The translations under genes were made by a program, and so were the position numbers. Of a stretch of 64,000 nucleotides of DNA, positions 58,360 through 64,000 are shown one piece after another. Origin of the DNA: Methylotenera sp. (GTDB lineage Bacteria > Pseudomonadota > Gammaproteobacteria > Burkholderiales > Methylophilaceae); assembly GCA_030693535.1 (NCBI GenBank), contig JAUYAL010000006.1, positions 1 to 64,000 on the forward strand, written 5' to 3'. The notes beneath the pieces were generated by a model, which did not search any database, was not told where the DNA came from, and was given only the letters and a program-made list of their open reading frames with translations. How positions within the stretch are numbered: position 1 is the first letter of the stretch; each line of letters opens with the position of its first letter.

Positions 58360-59223
58360 ATGGGTTGGTTAAATAAATTACCGCAAAAAATTCAACGTGT
58401 TGTTGGTGCTGATAAGAAAACAGTGCCAGAAGGATTATGGAGTAAGTGTTCATCTTGTCAGTCTGTACTTTATCGTAAAGATTTAGAAGACAATTCGGAA
58501 GTCTGTCCAAAATGTGGCTACCATAATCGTATAGGTGCACGTGCACGTTTGGCGCAGTTGCTAGATGTGGAAGGACAGTTTGAGATTGGTGCAAATGTTC
58601 AACCAATTGACCCATTAAAGTTTAAAGATAGCAAAAGCTATGCTGAGCGTATTAAAGAGTCACAAAAAGCAGTTAATGAAAAAGACGCCTTGATTGTGAT
58701 GCAAGGCAGTATCAAGTCAGTGCCTGCAGTGGTTGCGGTATTTGAGTTCAAGTTCATGGGTGGTTCAATGGGCTCAGTTGTGGGCGAGCGTTTTGCGCGT
58801 GGCGTACAAACGGCGATTGACAACAAAATGGCATTTATCTGTATTTCTGCCAGTGGTGGTGCACGTATGCAAGAGGGTTTGTTATCGCTCATGCAAATGG
58901 CAAAAACCAGTGCTGCGTTAACACAATTAAGCAAAGCTGGTTTGCCATACATTTCTGTGCTGACGGACCCAACGATGGGCGGGGTGTCTGCTAGCTTTGC
59001 AATGTTAGGTGATGTGATTGTGGCAGAGCCTCAAGCTTTGATTGGCTTCGCAGGACCTCGTGTGATAGAGCAAACCGTACGTGAGACTTTGCCGGATGGA
59101 TTCCAGCGCGCGGAGTTTTTATTAGAACATGGTGCAATTGACTTGATTATTGATCGCCGTGAAATGCGTAACCGATTGGCCTCATTATTAGCTAATTTAA
59201 TGCGTTTGCCAGCAGTGGCTTAA
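58360..59223 (+). CDS. accD: Acetyl-CoA carboxylase carboxyltransferase subunit beta
   Basis: AccD is the zinc-bearing subunit of the carboxyltransferase that makes malonyl-CoA. The 287-residue product has the four-cysteine zinc ribbon [18 protein letters not shown] then CPKCGYHNR (about 28-53). It also has [40 protein letters not shown] and [24 protein letters not shown] text (here [18 protein letters not shown]). AAAAAGGATATGCA precedes the ATG. Confidence 0.97.
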   Translation: MGWLNKLPQKIQRVVGADKKTVPEGLWSKCSSCQSVLYRKDLEDNSEVCPKCGYHNRIGARARLAQLLDVEGQFEIGANVQPIDPLKFKDSKSYAERIKESQKAVNEKDALIVMQGSIKSVPAVVAVFEFKFMGGSMGSVVGERFARGVQTAIDNKMAFICISASGGARMQEGLLSLMQMAKTSAALTQLSKAGLPYISVLTDPTMGGVSASFAMLGDVIVAEPQALIGFAGPRVIEQTVRETLPDGFQRAEFLLEHGAIDLIIDRREMRNRLASLLANLMRLPAVA

Positions 59224-59298
59224 TATTTGAGATTAGTTAAATTTTAAACTTAGTGATTAATTCTTGGGGTGGACTATTAATGCATAAAGGTCTTTTGC

Positions 59299-60684
59299 AT
59301 GTCTAACAGCTTGAAGCATGAAGCGCCACCTAGAGACTTGTTAACTTGGTTAAAATATATTGAGCAATTACATCCAAATGCCATTGAAATGGGATTGGGT
59401 CGAGTTAAAGTAGTGATTGACCGGTTAGGGTTAAGGCCAGCGTTTAAGATTATTACAGTAGCAGGTACTAACGGTAAGGGCTCAACCTGCACGATGTTGT
59501 CACAAATTTACAAGCATGCTGGTTATCGCGTAGGCTGCTATACATCGCCACATATTTTACGTTATAACGAGCGAGTTAACGTCAATGGACAAGACGCCAG
59601 TGATGAGTCCTTATGCGCTGCATTTGCTGCAGTTGAAGAGGCACGACAAGGTGGTTCACATAACGCTGATGCAATATCACTAACGTATTTTGAAATAGGC
59701 ACATTGGCAGCTGTTTGGCATTTTGTTCAAGCTGGGGTTGATGTCGCGATTTTGGAAATAGGGCTTGGCGGCAGATTGGATGCTGTGAATGCTTTTGAAC
59801 CTGACTGTACGATTGTCACCAACATAGATTTAGATCATCAAGATATTTTGGGGCACACAAGAGAGCTAATTGCTTATGAAAAAGCTGGTGTTTATAGACC
59901 TGCAATTCCAGCAATATGCGGTGATAATGATCCTCCTGAATCCTTAATTGCATATGCTAAAAAAGTGAATGCTGATTTCAAATGCATACAGCATGAATTT
60001 GGATACGACCTAACTAAAACTGGTTGGTATTACTTAAGCAACCAGCAACGAACACACCATTTGCCTATTCCTGCTTTAAAGGGGCAGTATCAGTTAAATA
60101 ATGCAGCGTGTGCAGTTACTGCGGTAACAGCGTTGCAATCAGCGTTACCTGTCTCAGAGGTGGCGATTGCAAAAGCAATGCAAGAAATTAAGCTGGTTGG
60201 AAGATTCTATACCGACTCCCGCTTTCCTTGGTTGATTTTAGATGTTGCACACAATCCACATGCAGCAACAGCTTTAGCAGAAAATCTGAAAGTGCTAAAG
60301 GAAAACAGCGTATCCTCTATTAGCCATTCCAATCAGAATCCTCGTGTGTTTTCAGTTTTTTCAATGTTGGCGGATAAAGACATTGAGGGTGTGGTTGATG
60401 CATTGAAGGATGAGGTTAATGCATGGTACGTTGCTCCTATTGAGCATAGTAGAGGTGCCAGCGTTGCTGTGTTGTTAGAAGTCATTAACAAAGCAGCTCC
60501 TAACGCGCCAGTAAAAGTTTTTAATAATTTGGGTGATGCATATTATCAAGCCTATCTCGATAGAGAAAGCTGTATAGAACCGAATGAAAATGATAAAATT
60601 GTAGCGTTCGGTTCGTTTTTTACTGTGTCTGGAGTGATGCAATATTTAAATGAACATGTCAACACATCCTTAAGGAAGCAGTAA
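59299..60684 (+). CDS. folC: Dihydrofolate / folylpolyglutamate synthase FolC
   Basis: FolC makes dihydrofolate and adds glutamates to folates. The 461-residue product has the Mur-ligase ATP loop TVAGTNGKGSTCTMLSQIYK (about 53-72), SPHILRYNERVNVNGQ, ILEIGLGGRLDAVNAFEPD, DLDHQDILGHTRELIAYEKA and the C-terminal LDVAHNPHAATALAENLK. It sits in the conserved accD-folC-dedD-cvpA-purF order, and its stop overlaps the dedD start by one base. Confidence 0.97.
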   Translation: MSNSLKHEAPPRDLLTWLKYIEQLHPNAIEMGLGRVKVVIDRLGLRPAFKIITVAGTNGKGSTCTMLSQIYKHAGYRVGCYTSPHILRYNERVNVNGQDASDESLCAAFAAVEEARQGGSHNADAISLTYFEIGTLAAVWHFVQAGVDVAILEIGLGGRLDAVNAFEPDCTIVTNIDLDHQDILGHTRELIAYEKAGVYRPAIPAICGDNDPPESLIAYAKKVNADFKCIQHEFGYDLTKTGWYYLSNQQRTHHLPIPALKGQYQLNNAACAVTAVTALQSALPVSEVAIAKAMQEIKLVGRFYTDSRFPWLILDVAHNPHAATALAENLKVLKENSVSSISHSNQNPRVFSVFSMLADKDIEGVVDALKDEVNAWYVAPIEHSRGASVAVLLEVINKAAPNAPVKVFNNLGDAYYQAYLDRESCIEPNENDKIVAFGSFFTVSGVMQYLNEHVNTSLRKQ

Positions 60685-61445
60685 TGTCTGTAGATTTGCC
60701 AGTGGATCAAGCATTAATACTTAAAAAGAGGGCACGTAGGCGCTTAGTCGGTGCCGTTGCGCTTGTGCTTTTAATGCTAATTATTTTGCCGCAGATACTT
60801 CAAGACCGTTCAGCGCAGACAAAACCAGATTCTATTAAAATTACAATGCCTGAAGTCAAGCACGAGCAAGCTTATGTGCAAAATGATCAACAAGTGCCAG
60901 TGCCTACAAAGATTGAACAGCTTACAGCTCAGGCTGAATACATAACTGAGGCTGAGTCTGTTGATACACCTAGTGCGGAAAGTATTGCAGCGCTAAAAGC
61001 AGCAGAAGCAAAAGAGGTTGAGCGCAGAAAGTCTTTAGCGAAAGTCACTGAAACCAAAGCCGAGCAAGTAGATATTCCAAAACCAGTGGCTGTGCCAAAA
61101 GACGAGGTCAAGAAGGCGGAACCTGTCAAAACCATTAAACCTGCTGAAAAAACACCGACCGAAGTCACTGCTGTTGTTAAAGCTGTTGAAGATAAAGCGC
61201 CAACAAAGTCTGAAGGTGGTTTTACAGTTCAGGTAGGGGTATATTCTGATGCTGCAAATGTAAAACGTTTGCAAGATCAACTTAAGCAGGCAGGTTTTGC
61301 AACCACTACCGAAAAAGCGACGACCCCTAAGGGTGATGGACTTCGCCTCAAGGCTGGTAAGTTTACATCTCGCCAGGATGCGATGAATGCATTGGTGAAG
61401 ATCAAAGAGATTGGACTACCTGGTATCGTTATTAGTAATGATTAG
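60684..61445 (+). CDS. dedD: DedD-like SPOR domain protein
   Basis: A 253-residue inner-membrane protein that probably binds denuded septal peptidoglycan at division. It has one membrane helix (about 17-37), a long Lys/Glu/Ala/Pro-rich periplasmic linker and a C-terminal SPOR domain (about 178-253, GFTVQVGVYSDAANVKRLQD to MNALVKIKEIGLPGIVI). The same folC-dedD-cvpA-purF arrangement is found in E. coli, which supports the name. Confidence 0.92.
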   Translation: MSVDLPVDQALILKKRARRRLVGAVALVLLMLIILPQILQDRSAQTKPDSIKITMPEVKHEQAYVQNDQQVPVPTKIEQLTAQAEYITEAESVDTPSAESIAALKAAEAKEVERRKSLAKVTETKAEQVDIPKPVAVPKDEVKKAEPVKTIKPAEKTPTEVTAVVKAVEDKAPTKSEGGFTVQVGVYSDAANVKRLQDQLKQAGFATTTEKATTPKGDGLRLKAGKFTSRQDAMNALVKIKEIGLPGIVISND

Positions 61446-61510
61446 TTCTATACTACTTCGCGCTAGCCTGAAACAACGATGCTTTTTGATGGAACTGATA
61501 AAGATTTAAA

Positions 61511-62002
61511 ATGACGATTTTTGACTATATTGTATTAATCATAATAGGATTGTCTGTAATATTAAGCGTGATGCGTGGCATGATTAGAGAAGTGCTAGCG
61601 ATTGTTGGTTTAGTCGCAGCGTTTTATGTTGGTGTTACTTATACGAATCAACTCCTCCCTATGATGCCGATAGATATCCCTAACGATGCACTTCGCATTT
61701 TGGCGGCTTTTTTAGTACTTTTTTTAGCAACTTTATTGCTTGCTACGTTATTGGGCATTGCCCTATCTGCAATTTTTAAGAAAGCTGGATTAGGCTGGTT
61801 GAATCGTTTCTTAGGCGCTTTATTTGGTGTGGCTCGTGGTCTACTGATTGTGTGTGTGATCGTTTTTCTCGCAGGTTTGACCGATATACCTAAAGATTCT
61901 AGATGGCGCAATGCTATGTTTAGCGCCCCAATTGAAGCACTAGTGCTTAGTTTATTGCCTTGGGTTCCAGAGAGCATCGCTAAGCACGTTAAATACGACT
62001 AG
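61511..62002 (+). CDS. cvpA: CvpA family membrane protein
   Basis: A 163-residue protein with four hydrophobic segments and the CvpA signature: MTIFDYIVLIIIGLSVILSV, MRGMIREVLAIVGLVAAFYV, and GLGWLNRFLGALFGVARGLL. E. coli CvpA is linked to colicin V production and envelope homeostasis; its biochemical role is not settled. It lies 41 bases upstream of purF, the usual partner. Confidence 0.95.
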   Translation: MTIFDYIVLIIIGLSVILSVMRGMIREVLAIVGLVAAFYVGVTYTNQLLPMMPIDIPNDALRILAAFLVLFLATLLLATLLGIALSAIFKKAGLGWLNRFLGALFGVARGLLIVCVIVFLAGLTDIPKDSRWRNAMFSAPIEALVLSLLPWVPESIAKHVKYD

Positions 62003-62043
62003 AATCATCATTTAAATAGAACTCATCAGTTAAGGCTCGATAC

Positions 62044-63588
62044 ATGTGTGGAATTATAGGCATTGTAGGTAAAAATCCAGTAAATCAGTTGTTGTATGAT
62101 GGATTACTGGTACTTCAGCACAGGGGGCAGGATGCAGCTGGCATTGTGACCTGTGATGGCAACACATTCTTTATGCATAAAAATAACGGACTGGTAAAAG
62201 ATGTGTTTCAAACACGTCATATGCGCAGCCTTGTTGGTAATGCCGGTATTGCTCACGTCCGTTATCCAACAGCGGGATCTTCTAATGCTGCTGAAGCTCA
62301 GCCGTTTTATGTAAACTCTCCGTTTGGCATAGTGTTAGGACATAACGGTAACTTGACCAATTCTGAGCAATTAAAATCAGAAATGTTCCGTCAGGACTTA
62401 CGTCACATTAATACCAGTTCAGATTCTGAAGTGTTGCTAAATGTACTCGCACATGAGATTGAAAAAACATCGCGCAACGCCGTACTAAATACAGACATGG
62501 CTTTTGATGCGGTTGCTGGTGTTCATAAGCGTTGTAAAGGTGCATACGCCGTTGTTGCGATGATTGCTAACTTTGGTTTACTTGCATTCCGTGACCCGAA
62601 TGGTATTCGCCCACTAGTGATTGGTAAGAGTGAAACTGATAAAGGTACAGAATACATTGTCGCTTCTGAGAGTGTGGCTTTAGATGTCTTGGGTTTTGAG
62701 GTTTTACGTGACGTTGAGCCTGGTGAGGCGGTATTTATTGATATGGAAGGTAACTTCTACTCACGTCAATGTTCTGATGAAGCGAAGCTAAATCCATGTA
62801 TTTTTGAGTATGTATATTTAGCACGCCCAGATTCAGTGATTGATGGTGTTTCTGTATATCAAACGCGTTTGGATATGGGTAAGAGTTTAGCTGAGAAAAT
62901 CAAGCGTGAATGGGCAGACAAAAAGATTGATGTCGTGATTCCTATTCCTGATACTAGTCGTCCAAGTGCGCTTCAAGTTGGGTTGGCGTTAGGTTTAGAT
63001 TATCGTGAAGGTTTTATTAAAAACCGTTATATCGGCCGTACGTTTATTATGCCTGGTCAAGCATTACGTAAAAAATCAGTCCGTCAAAAACTAAATCCAA
63101 TTGGGATTGAGTTTAAAGGCAAGAATGTTCTGCTGGTGGATGACTCTATCGTGCGTGGCACAACCTCACAGCAAATTGTGCAGATGGCACGTGATGCAGG
63201 CGCGACTAAAGTGTATTTTGCTTCAGCAGCGCCTCCAGTTCGTTTCCCAAATGTGTACGGTATTGATATGCCAAGTCGCGATGAACTGTTAGCAACTGGA
63301 CGCAGCGATGAGGAAATCTGTAAAGAGATCGGGGCTGACGCACTCATCTATCAAGATCTTGATGCTTTGGTCGATGATATCAAGCAAAGCAATCCTAAAA
63401 TCAAAGATTTTGACTGTTCATGCTTTGATGGTAAGTATGTGACTGGTGATATCAGTGAAGCATATTTGTCAAAAATTGAGTCTGCACGTGGTGATGGACA
63501 AAAGAATGCTAAACCAGCAAATTCAAGTACCCAGTTGGATTTGAATTTAATCAACGCCAATGGACTTGAGGTTGAAGAGGGCGCTTAA
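62044..63588 (+). CDS. purF: Amidophosphoribosyltransferase
   Basis: PurF commits PRPP to purine synthesis by transferring the glutamine amide. The 514-residue product has the N-terminal nucleophile Cys 2 after Met (MCGIIGIVG), so the Met is removed on maturation. The glutamine-site block is [20 protein letters not shown]. The PRPP loop is [20 protein letters not shown] (about 360-379). Length is normal for the proteobacterial form. Confidence 0.97.
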   Translation: MCGIIGIVGKNPVNQLLYDGLLVLQHRGQDAAGIVTCDGNTFFMHKNNGLVKDVFQTRHMRSLVGNAGIAHVRYPTAGSSNAAEAQPFYVNSPFGIVLGHNGNLTNSEQLKSEMFRQDLRHINTSSDSEVLLNVLAHEIEKTSRNAVLNTDMAFDAVAGVHKRCKGAYAVVAMIANFGLLAFRDPNGIRPLVIGKSETDKGTEYIVASESVALDVLGFEVLRDVEPGEAVFIDMEGNFYSRQCSDEAKLNPCIFEYVYLARPDSVIDGVSVYQTRLDMGKSLAEKIKREWADKKIDVVIPIPDTSRPSALQVGLALGLDYREGFIKNRYIGRTFIMPGQALRKKSVRQKLNPIGIEFKGKNVLLVDDSIVRGTTSQQIVQMARDAGATKVYFASAAPPVRFPNVYGIDMPSRDELLATGRSDEEICKEIGADALIYQDLDALVDDIKQSNPKIKDFDCSCFDGKYVTGDISEAYLSKIESARGDGQKNAKPANSSTQLDLNLINANGLEVEEGA

Positions 63589-63628
63589 ATTAGGTCATTT
63601 AAAATACGTAATTGCTCATGTTAAATAC

Positions 63629-63657
63629 TTGACTGTGTTTACACTTAAGACTAACAT
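63629..63657 (+). promoter_or_regulatory. Sigma-70 promoter for the metZ leader
   Basis: TTGACT (63629-63634), exactly 17 bases, TAACAT (63652-63657). Transcription would begin near 63664, right at the start of the riboswitch-like aptamer, leaving a leader of about 146 bases before metZ. The first aptamer bases may be at the very 5' end, so a start a few bases earlier is more likely if P1 is to form fully. Confidence 0.6.
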
Positions 63658-63661
63658 GAAG

Positions 63662-63741
63662 TTGCGCTGATTTGAGTTTGCCAACATTAATCAAGGCCAC
63701 ACTCAGCTTGCGGGCGCATTATAAATACAGCTAAAGCGAGT
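63662..63741 (+). promoter_or_regulatory. SAM-II-like riboswitch aptamer upstream of metZ
   Basis: The leader matches the SAM-II core as I recall it (metA motif). P1 is UGCGC (63663-63667) with GCGCA (63714-63718). The conserved L1 UGAUUU lies at 63668-63673, CUUGC at 63707-63711, AUAAAU at 63721-63726 and AGCUAAA at 63729-63735. The pseudoknot P2 would be ACUC (63701-63704) with GAGU (63738-63741). An extra hairpin (GAGU 63674-63677 with ACUC, GCC 63680-63682 with GGC 63695-63697) sits between L1 and P2, longer than in compact examples. The downstream gene is in methionine synthesis, as expected. Confidence 0.8.
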
Positions 63742-63748
63742 AAAAAAG

Positions 63749-63784
63749 AACCCGTTTTAGCGCAATGCTTGAGCGGGTTTTTTT
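63749..63784 (+). terminator. Intrinsic terminator in the metZ leader
   Basis: AACCCG (63749-63754) pairs with CGGGTT (63774-63779), with inner pairs through AGC (63759-63761) and GCT (63767-63769), followed by seven T residues (63778-63784). It stands between the aptamer and metZ, so it can act as the expression platform. The 5' side CGTTTTAGC (63753-63761) can instead pair over 9 bases with GCTAAAGCG (63730-63738) of the aptamer, an antiterminator. It may also catch read-through from purF. Confidence 0.88.
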
Positions 63785-63809
63785 ATGTCCCGAGAACTTA
63801 GAGGAAATG

Positions 63810-64000
63810 ATGAATAATAATTTACAATTTCACCCAGAAACGCTGAGTGTACGTGCTGGTAGCGAGTCGACTGAATACGGAGAAAACTCTGAAGCTTTGT
63901 TTCTGAACTCAAGCTTTAGATTTGAAAGTGCAGCACAAGCTGCTGCTAGATTCGGTGGCACAGAGCCTGGCAATATTTATTCGCGCTTTACTAATCCAAC
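63810..64000 (+). CDS. metZ: O-succinylhomoserine sulfhydrylase, 5' part only
   Basis: The first 63 codons of a gene that runs off the window. The protein begins MNNNLQFHPETLSVRAGSES and continues EALFLNSSFRFESAAQAAAR with NIYSRFTNP, the N-terminal block of Cys/Met-metabolism PLP enzymes, best matching MetZ. MetZ makes homocysteine directly from O-succinylhomoserine and sulfide. GAGG at 63801-63804 suits ATG 63810 better than the adjacent ATG 63807. It follows purF as in other betaproteobacteria and pseudomonads. Confidence 0.88.
   Translation, partial: MNNNLQFHPETLSVRAGSESTEYGENSEALFLNSSFRFESAAQAAARFGGTEPGNIYSRFTNP

Overview
The window looks like chromosome from an AT-rich betaproteobacterium, most likely a methylotroph of the Methylophilaceae (Methylotenera-like). 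This is inferred from the flagellar gene order, the tmRNA sequence and tag, the block truA-trpF-trpB-trpA-accD-folC-dedD-cvpA-purF-metZ, and the style of the proteins. No marker gene settles the genus. No transposase, integrase, prophage, CRISPR array or tRNA was recognised.

Positions 1-29911 hold a nearly complete flagellar structural cluster. The plus strand carries flagellin and late genes (fliC, flaG, fliD, fliS, fliT), then a second FliK-like protein and a stand-alone FlhB C-terminal homologue (FhlB). fliE points left, divergent from fliF-G-H-I-J-K. After that come fliL-M-N-O-P-Q-R (C-ring and export gate). The minus strand carries flgB-C-D-E-F-G-H-I-J (rod, hook, rings, muramidase) and flgK-flgL (hook-filament junction). 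flgA, flgM and flgN return to the plus strand. Sigma-28 (FliA) promoter matches lie before fliC, flgK, flgA and flgM, so the late regulon and its anti-sigma factor FlgM share one switch.

Positions 30041-40082 are housekeeping. Minus strand: recQ, the ABC-F ATPase ybiT, a short Gre-domain protein coupled to a nitroreductase, guaB-guaA with a large hairpin between them, and ratA-rnfH. Plus strand: a DUF4124 protein and smpB. ssrA (tmRNA, tag ANDETYSLAA) directly follows its partner smpB. Immediately downstream is a full arsenic operon, arsR-arsC-arsD-arsA-acr3, with a palindromic operator overlapping the arsR start codon.

Positions 45123-64000 are metabolic: ppnP, yajQ, leuC-(entericidin)-leuD-leuB, asd, fimV, an orphan EcfT/CbiQ-like membrane protein, truA, trpF, trpB, trpA, accD, folC, dedD, cvpA, purF, and the first 63 codons of metZ at the right edge. 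The most notable regulatory element is in front of metZ. It is a leader that matches the SAM-II riboswitch core by eye, followed by an intrinsic terminator and a 9-bp alternative pairing that could act as antiterminator. Together these suggest S-adenosylmethionine feedback on methionine synthesis.

Most of the window is conventional. The points worth a second look are the metZ leader, the FliK2-FhlB pair, the short Gre-like factor, the guaB/guaA hairpin, the separated trpB and trpA, and the sigma-28 sites. All identifications are by reading the sequence and recalling families; no search was run.
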